From assembly GCF_902490045.1 (NCBI RefSeq), contig NZ_CABUCJ010000112.1, positions 1 to 7,608 of the forward strand: a stretch of DNA of 7,608 bases, given 5' to 3'. The notes below the pieces were generated by a model that worked only from the letters and a program-made list of their open reading frames with translations, made no database searches and was not told the origin of the DNA. The DNA is from an uncultured Anaerotruncus sp. GTDB taxonomy: Bacteria; Bacillota; Clostridia; Oscillospirales; Ruminococcaceae. Below, piece after piece: positions 1 to 5,811 of the stretch (the first letter of the stretch is position 1; each line of letters begins with the position of its first letter). Both the position numbers and the translations under genes were made by a program.

Positions 1-75
1 CCGGGGCGGGACCCGGCAACTCTGCCGCTTGATGAGCGGAAAATCGAAAACCGCCGGCGGCCAGCCGCCGCCCCC

Positions 76-104
76 TCGACAACCGCGCCCATTTGCGGTA
101 AAAT
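76..104 (+). promoter_or_regulatory. Probable sigma-A promoter for the acylphosphatase gene
   Basis: A -35-like TCGACA (76-81) and a -10-like TAAAAT (99-104) are separated by exactly 17 bases, and each differs from consensus at one position. Transcription would start near 110-112. That leaves a short leader before the ribosome binding site at 121-128 and places the possible upstream starts at 29, 32 and 107 outside the message. It is a pattern match only. Confidence 0.5.
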
Positions 105-120
105 CGATGGGGATCACCGG

Positions 121-128
121 AAAGGGGG
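121..128 (+). promoter_or_regulatory. Ribosome binding site that decides the acylphosphatase start
   Basis: The purine run AAAGGGGG lies 8 bases before the GTG at 137. None of the ATG/TTG candidates (29, 32, 107, 149) has a comparable site, so GTG 137 is preferred. Confidence 0.55.
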
Positions 129-136
129 CGTCGCCC

Positions 137-415
137 GTGGCGAAAAAGATGAGGCTTTACCTGCTGGCCGAGGGCTGTGTGCAGGGGGTGGGCTTCCGCT
201 ACTATGTCAGCTATACGGCGCGCGGGCTGGGGCTCACCGGCTGGGTGCGCAACCGGGAGGACGGCGCGGTGGACATGGAGGTCCAGGGCGCGCCCGACGC
301 GGTGGAGGCGTTTGCGGCGGCGGTGCGGCGCGGAAACCACTACAGCGAGGTGCAAAACGTGACGGTGCAGAAGCTCGACCCGATCGAGGAGTACGGCTTT
401 TGCACCCTCAATTAG
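137..415 (+). CDS. acyP: Acylphosphatase
   Basis: This gene encodes a small cytosolic acylphosphatase, which hydrolyses carboxyl-phosphate bonds in compounds such as acetyl phosphate or carbamoyl phosphate. From the GTG start it has 92 residues, the normal size for the family. The signature is clear: G-C-V-Q-G-V-G-F-R-Y-Y at residues 13-23 supplies the phosphate-binding loop and catalytic Arg21, and G-W-V-R-N at 35-39 supplies catalytic Asn39. The frame stays open upstream to about position 29, but that extension is low-complexity and lies before the predicted transcription start, so I do not include it. ATG 149 is a possible alternative start that would still keep the whole domain. The stop codon touches the ribosome binding site of the metallopeptidase gene, so the two are probably co-transcribed. 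The physiological substrate cannot be read from the sequence. Confidence 0.93.
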   Translation: MAKKMRLYLLAEGCVQGVGFRYYVSYTARGLGLTGWVRNREDGAVDMEVQGAPDAVEAFAAAVRRGNHYSEVQNVTVQKLDPIEEYGFCTLN

Positions 416-426
416 GAGGGGCCCGG

Positions 427-975
427 ATGACGCGGACGGCGGGCGGCGTGGAATACGAGCTGACCCGGAAAGGGGTCAAAAACCTCAATCTGCGGGTGCG
501 CGCCGACGGGACGGTGCGCGTTTCCGCGCCCCGGAGGACTCCGCTGCGCGAGATCGACGGGTTTGTCGCGGGCCGTGCGGCGTGGGTCGCACGGGCGCGG
601 GAACGGCTGGCGGCCCGCGCGGAGGAGGCCGAGGCCGCGCGGGAGGCGTACACCGACGCGGAATGCCTCGAGGCGTTCACGGCGGTGAGCGACCGGATCT
701 ACCCGCTCTTCGCGCACCTGCTGCCGGGCAAGCCGGAATTGCGGGTGCGGTGGATGAAGAGCCGCTGGGGGGTGTGCTACCCGGCGAAAAACCGCATCAC
801 GCTCAATAAGCAGCTGATGGGAAAACCGCGGGCGGCGGTGGAATATGTGCTGCTGCACGAGTACGTGCACTTCCTGTATCCCGACCACCAGGCGGGGTTC
901 CACGCGGAGATGGCAAAGTGGATGCCCGACTACAGGGAACGGCGCAAACTGCTGAAAACGGGAGGATTTGGATGA
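427..975 (+). CDS. YgjP-like (M48/SprT-type) zinc metallopeptidase
   Basis: The product (182 residues) is a YgjP/DUF45-family zinc-dependent metalloprotease-like protein, probably cytosolic, as no signal peptide or membrane segment is seen. The N-terminal third has the family's basic, beta-rich start (K-N-L-N-L-R-V-R near residues 18-25, then V-S-A-P). The metal site is H144-E-Y-V-H148, with His154 in the following P-D-H as the likely third zinc ligand and Glu145 as the catalytic base. The C-terminal M-P-D-Y-R-E-R-R-K-L-L is also typical. A long arginine/alanine-rich helix covers about residues 55-78. The start at ATG 427 follows AGGAGGGG (414-421), which overlaps the end of acyP, so translation is probably coupled. 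The substrate of the family is not established. An earlier in-frame start at 400 would lie inside acyP and has no good ribosome binding site. Confidence 0.9.
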   Translation: MTRTAGGVEYELTRKGVKNLNLRVRADGTVRVSAPRRTPLREIDGFVAGRAAWVARARERLAARAEEAEAAREAYTDAECLEAFTAVSDRIYPLFAHLLPGKPELRVRWMKSRWGVCYPAKNRITLNKQLMGKPRAAVEYVLLHEYVHFLYPDHQAGFHAEMAKWMPDYRERRKLLKTGGFG

Positions 976-1005
976 AATGACAAAAAAATCGATGGATTTT
1001 ACATA

Positions 1006-1023
1006 TTGTTAAAGAATTAACAC
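1006..1023 (+). promoter_or_regulatory. Probable Rex (NADH/NAD+ sensor) operator
   Basis: The site reads TTGTTAA-AGAA-TTAACAC, an inverted repeat with a 4-base spacer. It matches the clostridial Rex operator consensus TTGTTAA-N4-TTAACAA at 13 of 14 fixed positions; only the last base differs. It ends one base before the -35 box of the hydrogenase promoter, so a bound repressor would block RNA polymerase. Rex is known to repress hydrogenase and other NADH-consuming fermentation genes in Clostridia and to leave DNA when NADH rises. Binding here is inferred; the rex gene is not in the window. Confidence 0.72.
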
Positions 1024-1024
1024 A

Positions 1025-1053
1025 TTGAAAAAAGAACGGAAATGTAGTATTCT
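1025..1053 (+). promoter_or_regulatory. Sigma-A-type promoter of the hydrogenase operon
   Basis: TTGAAA (1025-1030) and TATTCT (1048-1053) are separated by 17 bases. Each is close to consensus, and the surroundings are AT-rich in an otherwise GC-rich window. The transcription start would fall near 1060, giving a leader of about 80 bases before the first gene at 1143. The AT-rich stretch 980-1020 could also act as an UP element. Confidence 0.65.
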
Positions 1054-1071
1054 TATAGAAAGAAAACGGAT

Positions 1072-1112
1072 GGGGCCGCCGGGAGGAAAAAGGGGAACGA
1101 AACCGCGGCCCC
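1072..1112 (+). other. GC-rich hairpin in the hydrogenase operon leader
   Basis: GGGGCCGC (1072-1079) can pair perfectly with GCGGCCCC (1105-1112), enclosing a purine-rich 25-base loop that contains GGGAGG and AAAAAGGGG. A 9-base direct repeat, CCGCCGGGA, occurs at 1076-1084 and 1111-1119, so the two arms could also pair in shifted forms. No U-tract follows, so it does not look like a terminator. It may stabilise the message or affect access to the real ribosome binding site at 1131-1135. Confidence 0.4.
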
Positions 1113-1142
1113 GCCGGGAAAACAAGAACCGGAGGAAACGAC

Positions 1143-1394
1143 ATGGAAATTTACGTCTGCATCGGAAGCTCGTGCCATCTCAAAGGCTCTTACAACATCA
1201 TCAACGCGTTCAAGGACCTGATCGCGGAATACAAGCTGGAGGACCAGGTGAGCCTGAACGCGTCCTTCTGCCTCGGCCACTGCCAGCACGGCGTGACGAT
1301 CAAGGTGGATGACGAGATCGTCACCGGGCTCAACACCGACAACGCCCGGGAAGTTTTCATCGATAAGGTTGTGAAGGAGCTGCAGCCGCAATGA
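1143..1394 (+). CDS. Thioredoxin-fold [2Fe-2S] ferredoxin (NuoE-like), first gene of the hydrogenase operon
   Basis: The 83-residue product is a stand-alone thioredoxin-like [2Fe-2S] protein of the kind found as the C-terminal part of NuoE/HydC subunits. The cluster ligands are visible as C6-x4-C11 and C43-x3-C47 (C-L-G-H-C), the spacing typical of this fold. The helical N-terminal part of a full NuoE is absent. The start at ATG 1143 follows GGAGG (1131-1135) at good spacing. The stop overlaps the next start as ATGA, so translation is coupled to the PAS-hydrogenase gene. By position it corresponds to hfsA of the Thermoanaerobacterium saccharolyticum hfs operon. It probably carries electrons to or from one of the two hydrogenase proteins; no flavin/NADH subunit (NuoF/HydB type) is encoded beside it, so direct NADH coupling is not supported here. 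Confidence 0.88.
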   Translation: MEIYVCIGSSCHLKGSYNIINAFKDLIAEYKLEDQVSLNASFCLGHCQHGVTIKVDDEIVTGLNTDNAREVFIDKVVKELQPQ

Positions 1395-3085
1395 CCGATA
1401 TACTGAGCCTCAAAAAGGCCAACTGCAAAAACTGCCACAAGTGCATCCGCTCCTGTCCGGTCAAATCGATCCGTTTCGCCGACAATCAGGCGAAGATCAT
1501 TCCGGAGGAGTGCATCCTCTGCGGACGGTGCGTCGTGGTCTGCCCGCAGAATGCGAAGCGCGTGCGCAGCGACCTGACCGAGGTCATCGGGGCGGTGGGC
1601 TCCGGCAAACGGGTCATCGCTACGCTCGCCCCCTCGTTCATCAGCGAGTTCCCCGTCTCGGGAATCGAAGAGATGGAGGGCTATCTCAAAAAGCTCGGGA
1701 TGTTCGCCGCGCGGGAGACCGCCGAGGGCGCCTACATCGTCAAGAGCGAATATGAAAACCTCATCCGCGACCACAGGCAGGAGGTCGTCATCTCCTCCTG
1801 CTGCCACACGGTCGTCACCCTGATCCAGAAGTATTTCCCGGCGGTCATCCCCTGCATCGCGCCGGTGATCTCCCCGATGATGGCCAGCGCGAAGCTCATC
1901 AAGGAGGAATATCCCGACGCCTACGTCGTATTCATCGGTCCCTGCATCTCCAAAAAGGACGAGATGCAGAAGGTCCCCGGCTACATAGACTGCGTGCTCA
2001 CCTTCGACGAGCTCGTGCAGTGGTTCCAGATGCGGCACATCGAGGTCGCGCCCGCTCCTGTGGCGGAGCGGGAGGGACGCGCCTCCCGCTTCTTCCCGCG
2101 CACGGGCGGCATCATCGAGTGCATGCACACGCGCGGTACCGGCTACAAGTACCTCGCGGTCGACGGGGTGGAGAACTGCGTGCGCGCGATCGAGGCGATC
2201 GAGCGCGGCGGCCTCAAGGGGTACTTCGTCGAGATGAGCGCCTGCGAGGGCAGCTGCATCAACGGGCCCGCGGCGCGGGCCTACCAGGAGAACCTGCTCG
2301 ACAGCCGGGTGCGGGTGGACGAATTCGCGCAGCCGGACGAGGACAAAAAGCCCGACTTCGACATTGCCTGCGGTTTCGGCCTGCACCGGCACATCCCCAA
2401 CGAGTTCGTGCACGAGCCCGACCCGCCCGCGGCGGCGATTACGGACATCCTCGCGCGCATGGGTAAGCAGAAGCCGGAGGATGAGCTCAACTGCGGCTCG
2501 TGCGGCTACCCGACCTGCCGCGACAAGGCCAAGGCGGTCTACAACGGCAAGGCGGACATCACGATGTGCCTGCCCTACCTGCTGGAGAACGCGGAGAGCT
2601 TCTCCAACAACGTGTTCGCGGTGTCGCCCAACGCGATCCTCGTGCTCGACGACAGGCTGACCGTCCAGCGGATGAACATGTCCGCCTGCCACCTCTTCAA
2701 CATCCCCAAGTCGAAGGACGCGATCGGCAGGGACGTGATCGACCTGCTCGACCCGACCGACTTCCAGGATGTGCTTGAGACGGGCAACGACGTGATCGAC
2801 AAGAAGATGTACCTGGCGGACCTCGACAAGCACGTCGAATTGACGGTGGTGCGCGACGCGGACCACCACTGCCTGTTCGGCATCTTCAAGGACATCACGG
2901 CGGAGCAGGCGCGCAGGGAGAAGTACATCGAGCGCCGCGCCCAGACGATCGACATCACCGACAAGGTGATCGAAAAGCAGATGCGCATCGTCCAGGACAT
3001 CGCGTCGCTGCTGGGCGAAACGACCGCCGAGACGAAGATCGCGCTGACCAAGATCAAGAACACCGTGCTCTCGGAGGACGAGTAG
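1391..3085 (+). CDS. hfsB: PAS-domain [FeFe]-hydrogenase-like sensor protein (HfsB/HydS type)
   Basis: This 564-residue multidomain protein is cytosolic. Residues 12-51 form a 2[4Fe-4S] ferredoxin domain (C12-x2-C15-x2-C18-x3-C22-P and C41-x2-C44-x2-C47-x3-C51-P). Residues about 70-330 are an [FeFe]-hydrogenase H-cluster domain with divergent motifs: S-S-C137-C138-H in place of T-S-C-C-P, G-P-C185-I-S-K-K-D-E in place of M-P-C-T-A-K-K-x-E, and M-S-A-C285-E-G-S-C289. All four cluster-ligating cysteines and the adjacent Cys137 remain. Next comes a four-cysteine Fe-S domain (C368-x2-C371-x4-C376-x16-C393), a PAS domain at about 402-505, and a charged helical tail (506-564). The architecture is that of group C 'sensory' hydrogenases and of HfsB. 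It overlaps the previous gene by 4 bases and is followed 2 bases later by the SpoIIE-type phosphatase gene, its likely output partner. Whether it turns over H2 or mainly senses it cannot be told here. Confidence 0.9.
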   Translation: MTDILSLKKANCKNCHKCIRSCPVKSIRFADNQAKIIPEECILCGRCVVVCPQNAKRVRSDLTEVIGAVGSGKRVIATLAPSFISEFPVSGIEEMEGYLKKLGMFAARETAEGAYIVKSEYENLIRDHRQEVVISSCCHTVVTLIQKYFPAVIPCIAPVISPMMASAKLIKEEYPDAYVVFIGPCISKKDEMQKVPGYIDCVLTFDELVQWFQMRHIEVAPAPVAEREGRASRFFPRTGGIIECMHTRGTGYKYLAVDGVENCVRAIEAIERGGLKGYFVEMSACEGSCINGPAARAYQENLLDSRVRVDEFAQPDEDKKPDFDIACGFGLHRHIPNEFVHEPDPPAAAITDILARMGKQKPEDELNCGSCGYPTCRDKAKAVYNGKADITMCLPYLLENAESFSNNVFAVSPNAILVLDDRLTVQRMNMSACHLFNIPKSKDAIGRDVIDLLDPTDFQDVLETGNDVIDKKMYLADLDKHVELTVVRDADHHCLFGIFKDITAEQARREKYIERRAQTIDITDKVIEKQMRIVQDIASLLGETTAETKIALTKIKNTVLSEDE

Positions 3086-3087
3086 CC

Positions 3088-4257
3088 ATGGAAAAACTGT
3101 TTATGGAAAACGGCTACATCAGCCTCAACAAGTATGGCGAGCAGCTGTGCGGCGACCGCGTCGAGGTGAAGAACAACTCGAGCGGCGACTTCACGATGGT
3201 GCTGGCCGACGGGCTGGGAAGCGGCGTCAAGGCGAACATCCTCTCGACCCTCACCTCCAAGATCATCGCCACGATGATGGACAGCGACATGACGGTGGAG
3301 GACTGCGTGACGACGATCGCGCAGACGCTGCCCGTCTGTTCGGTGCGCCAGGTGGCCTATGCGACCTTCACGGTGATCAAGGTGCACGGGGACGAGGTCT
3401 CCCTCATCCAGTACGACAACCCCGACGTGATCATGCTGCGGGACGGCAAAAGCGTCGACTACGAGCGGACCGAGAAGACGATCGCGGGCAAGAAGATCTA
3501 CGAATCCCGGTTCCCCGCCCGTTTGGGGGACGTGTTCGTCGCGATGAGCGACGGCGTCATCCACGCGGGGGTGGGTCAGTCGCTCAACTTCGGCTGGGAA
3601 CGGCAGAACGTCGTCGAATACCTCGAGGCCCACTACAACGCGGCCATGTCGGCCAAGGCGGTGGCCGGGCTCGTCAGCGACGCCTGCCGCGACCTCTACA
3701 TGGGCAAGCCGGGCGACGACACGACGGTGGCCGCGCTGCGCATCCGCGAGCGGCAGCCCGTCAACCTGATGATCGGCCCGCCGGTCAACCCGGAGGACGA
3801 CGAAAAGATCATGCGGCTCTTCTTCGGCCAGGGGGGCAAGACGATCGTCTGCGGGGGCACGACCTCGACGATCGTGGCCAAATACCTGAAAACGTCTGTC
3901 AGGACCTGCCTCGACTACCTCGACCCGGAGATCCCGCCGATCGGCTTTATCGAGGGCGTGGACCTCTGCACCGAGGGGGTGCTCACGATGAAGCACGTCG
4001 TCGAGCTCGCGCGGCGGTATTCGTCGGGCACCGACACCTACAGCGAATGGATCGGCAAGAAGGACGGCGCCTCGCTGATCGCGCAGATGCTCTTTGAGAG
4101 CGCGACCGACGTGAATCTCTTCGTGGGGCGGGCGATGAACCCGGCCCACCAGAACCCGGATATGCCGATCGATCTTTCGATCAAGCTGCGGCTGATCGAA
4201 GACCTCGCCAAATACCTCGAGCTGATGGGCAAGACGGTAAAGGTGAGCTACTATTAG
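3088..4257 (+). CDS. SpoIIE-family (PP2C-type) protein phosphatase with unassigned C-terminal domain
   Basis: The 389-residue product is a cytosolic PP2C-type serine/threonine phosphatase of the SpoIIE/RsbU class. The metal-binding motifs are present over residues 20-220: C-G-D23, L-A-D41-G-L-G-S-G, M-S-D155-G and K-P-G-D210-D211-T-T. Residues about 221-389 form a separate domain that I do not recognise, with G-P-P-V-N-P-E-D-D near 230, a glycine-rich I-V-C-G-G-T-T-S-T near 258-266 and a helical C-terminus. No transmembrane or PAS segment is seen, so the input must come from another protein, most simply the PAS-hydrogenase encoded just upstream. ATG 3088 is served by GGAGGA (3073-3078), which lies within the end of the preceding gene and indicates coupled translation. 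By position it matches hfsC. The phosphoprotein substrate and the opposing kinase are unknown and not in the window. Confidence 0.88.
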   Translation: MEKLFMENGYISLNKYGEQLCGDRVEVKNNSSGDFTMVLADGLGSGVKANILSTLTSKIIATMMDSDMTVEDCVTTIAQTLPVCSVRQVAYATFTVIKVHGDEVSLIQYDNPDVIMLRDGKSVDYERTEKTIAGKKIYESRFPARLGDVFVAMSDGVIHAGVGQSLNFGWERQNVVEYLEAHYNAAMSAKAVAGLVSDACRDLYMGKPGDDTTVAALRIRERQPVNLMIGPPVNPEDDEKIMRLFFGQGGKTIVCGGTTSTIVAKYLKTSVRTCLDYLDPEIPPIGFIEGVDLCTEGVLTMKHVVELARRYSSGTDTYSEWIGKKDGASLIAQMLFESATDVNLFVGRAMNPAHQNPDMPIDLSIKLRLIEDLAKYLELMGKTVKVSYY

Positions 4258-4268
4258 ATGATCAAACC

Positions 4269-4282
4269 CGCGGCCAGCCGCG
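4269..4282 (+). other. Small GC-rich hairpin between the phosphatase and second hydrogenase genes
   Basis: CGCGG (4269-4273) and CCGCG (4278-4282) can pair around a CCAG loop in the 42-base gap between the two genes, just before the GGAGGG ribosome binding site (4288-4293). No U-tract follows. This is the only real gap inside the operon, so it might be an RNA processing or stability element, but a chance hairpin is quite possible at this GC content. Confidence 0.3.
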
Positions 4283-4299
4283 TCAATGGAGGGTAACAG

Positions 4300-5745
4300 A
4301 TGCAAATTACCGAACGCAATTTCGACACCAACGTCCAGATGCTGAAATACAAGGTCCTCAAGGGGGTCGTCGAGCACTTCGACCAGGGGAAGCTGGAGAG
4401 CGCCTACCGGGACATCCCGCTGGACATCGCCCCCGGTCCCAAGCCGACCATGCGCTGCTGCGTCTACAAGGAGCGCGCGATCATCACCGAGCGGATCCAC
4501 ATGGCGATGGGCGGCGACAGGGAAAACCCCAACGCCATCGAAGTGCTGCGCATCGCCTGCGACGAGTGCACGGTCAACCGCTACCACGTGGGCTCGGCCT
4601 GCCGCGGGTGCATCGCGCACCGCTGCGAGCATGCCTGCCCGACGGGCGCGATCGAGGTGCGCGACGGCAAGGCGCGCATCAACCAGGAGAAGTGCATTGA
4701 GTGCGGCAAGTGCGCGACCGCCTGCCCCTACACCGCGATCATGAAGTACACCCGCCCGTGCGAGAACGCCTGCAAAATCGGCGCGATCAGCATGCACCGG
4801 GACAACTCCGCGAAGATCGACAACGACAAGTGCATCTCCTGCGGCGCCTGCGTCTACCAGTGCCCGTTCGGCGCGATCGTCGACAAGTCGTTCCTGCTCG
4901 ACGCGCTGACGCTCATGCGGGACAGCGAGAACAACACGAAATACAAGGTCTACGCGGTCGTGGCGCCGTCGATCTCCTCCCAGTTCAGCTACGCCAAGAC
5001 CGGGCAGGTCGTGACGGGGCTCAGGAAGATCGGCTTCCACAGCGTCATCGAGGCGGCGCTCGGCGCGGACATGGTCGCCTACGCGGAGGCCGCGGAGCTC
5101 GTCGAGAAGGGCTTTTTGACCAGCTCCTGCTGCCCGGCGTTCGTCGCATACATCAGGAGCGCCTTCCCGGGCCTCGCGGATAAGATCTCCCACAACCCCT
5201 CCCCGATGGAGGCGGTCGCGCGGTTCATCAAGCAGACCGACCCCACCGCGAAGTGCGTCTTCGTCGGTCCCTGCACCGCCAAGAAGATGGAGTTCCAGCA
5301 GGAGCACATCACCGGCGTCGACTGCGTCATCACCTTTGAGGAGCTCCAGGCGCTCTTCGACGCGCGCGAGGTGAACGTCGAGAACCTCGAGGAGAGCCTG
5401 CTCGACAACGCCTCCTACTACGGGCGCATCTTCGCGCGCAGCGGCGGCCTCTCCGACGCGGTGGCCGAGGCGCTCAAGGAGCACGGCATCCCGGAGGACC
5501 AGTTCAAGGCGAACCCGATCGCCTGCGACGGCATCGAGGAGTGCAAAATCGCGCTGCTCAAGGCGAACAAGAACCTGCTGCCCAACAATTTCATCGAGGG
5601 CATGGCCTGCGTGGGGGGCTGCATCGGGGGCGCGGCCTGCGTGACCCACGGCCCCAAGGACAAGACGGAGGTCAACAAGTACGGCCAGCTCGCCAAGGAG
5701 AAAACGATCCTCGACGCCATCGCCGTCACCCAAATCGCGAAATAA
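4300..5745 (+). CDS. hfsD: [FeFe] hydrogenase, group B-like (HfsD)
   Basis: The 481-residue product is a cytosolic iron-only hydrogenase catalysing reversible H2 formation from protons and low-potential electrons. The N-terminal half is an Fe-S array: Cys pairs at 53-54 and 87/90, an unusual C101-x2-C104-x4-C109-x3-C113-P, then C132-x2-C135-x2-C138-x3-C142-P, C154-x3-C158, and C178-x2-C181-x2-C184-x3-C188-P. The H-cluster domain (about 215-481) keeps T-S-S-C277-C278-P (proton-relay Cys277 and ligand Cys278), G-P-C325-T-A-K-K-M-E and E-G-M-A-C437-V-G-G-C441-I-G-G. Glycine replaces the Met that usually precedes P-C in the second motif of group A enzymes. These traits fit the group B hydrogenases. 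The start follows GGAGGG (4288-4293) and the gene ends before a strong terminator, closing the operon. It is the more likely catalytic enzyme of the two; its electron partner is not shown. Confidence 0.92.
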   Translation: MQITERNFDTNVQMLKYKVLKGVVEHFDQGKLESAYRDIPLDIAPGPKPTMRCCVYKERAIITERIHMAMGGDRENPNAIEVLRIACDECTVNRYHVGSACRGCIAHRCEHACPTGAIEVRDGKARINQEKCIECGKCATACPYTAIMKYTRPCENACKIGAISMHRDNSAKIDNDKCISCGACVYQCPFGAIVDKSFLLDALTLMRDSENNTKYKVYAVVAPSISSQFSYAKTGQVVTGLRKIGFHSVIEAALGADMVAYAEAAELVEKGFLTSSCCPAFVAYIRSAFPGLADKISHNPSPMEAVARFIKQTDPTAKCVFVGPCTAKKMEFQQEHITGVDCVITFEELQALFDAREVNVENLEESLLDNASYYGRIFARSGGLSDAVAEALKEHGIPEDQFKANPIACDGIEECKIALLKANKNLLPNNFIEGMACVGGCIGGAACVTHGPKDKTEVNKYGQLAKEKTILDAIAVTQIAK

Positions 5746-5754
5746 TCCGTACCG

Positions 5755-5789
5755 AAATGCAGGACTTTGCAAAAAGTCCTGCATTTTTT
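5755..5789 (+). terminator. Intrinsic terminator of the hydrogenase operon
   Basis: A perfect 14-base-pair stem (5755-5768 with 5773-5786, centred on GCAGGAC/GTCCTGC) closes a GCAA loop and runs into six T residues (5784-5789). It begins 10 bases after the hfsD stop. This is a strong rho-independent terminator and separates the operon from the regulator gene downstream. Confidence 0.92.
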
Positions 5790-5811
5790 CTGCCGTTTTA
5801 CCGGAACGCGC

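Noticed and set aside
1..32. Possible last nine codons of an upstream gene ending in TGA at 30-32
   Set aside because: Too short to show coding character; the frame gives only small residues with no recognisable family.
55..70. GC hairpin CGGCGG-CCAG-CCGCCG as a terminator of an upstream gene
   Set aside because: No T-tract follows on the + strand. On the minus strand a T-rich stretch does follow, but no minus-strand gene is seen to use it.
29..136. N-terminal extension of the acylphosphatase from TTG 29, ATG 32 or ATG 107
   Set aside because: The extension is proline- and basic-rich, outside the family's domain, and lies before the transcription start predicted from TCGACA-N17-TAAAAT; GTG 137 has the best ribosome binding site.
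985..1000. Inverted repeat AAAATC-GATG-GATTTT after the metallopeptidase gene as a terminator
   Set aside because: The 6-base-pair stem is almost all A-T and would be unstable; it more likely reflects the AT-rich promoter region.
2591..3085. C-terminal part of the PAS hydrogenase as a histidine kinase
   Set aside because: There is no acceptor histidine motif and no HATPase domain (no N, G1 or G2 boxes) before the stop.
3147..4097. Long alternative + frame within the phosphatase gene
   Set aside because: The product is arginine-rich with no recognisable motif and no ribosome binding site; the frame used by the SpoIIE-type phosphatase contains all catalytic motifs.
2575..5784. Very long open frame on the minus strand (over 1000 codons), and another at 1190-2869
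   Set aside because: They lie exactly antisense to the hydrogenase operon, read as arginine/histidine/aspartate/leucine-rich low-similarity protein, and result from strong GC-biased codon use on the + strand. The + strand products have clear domains and ribosome binding sites.
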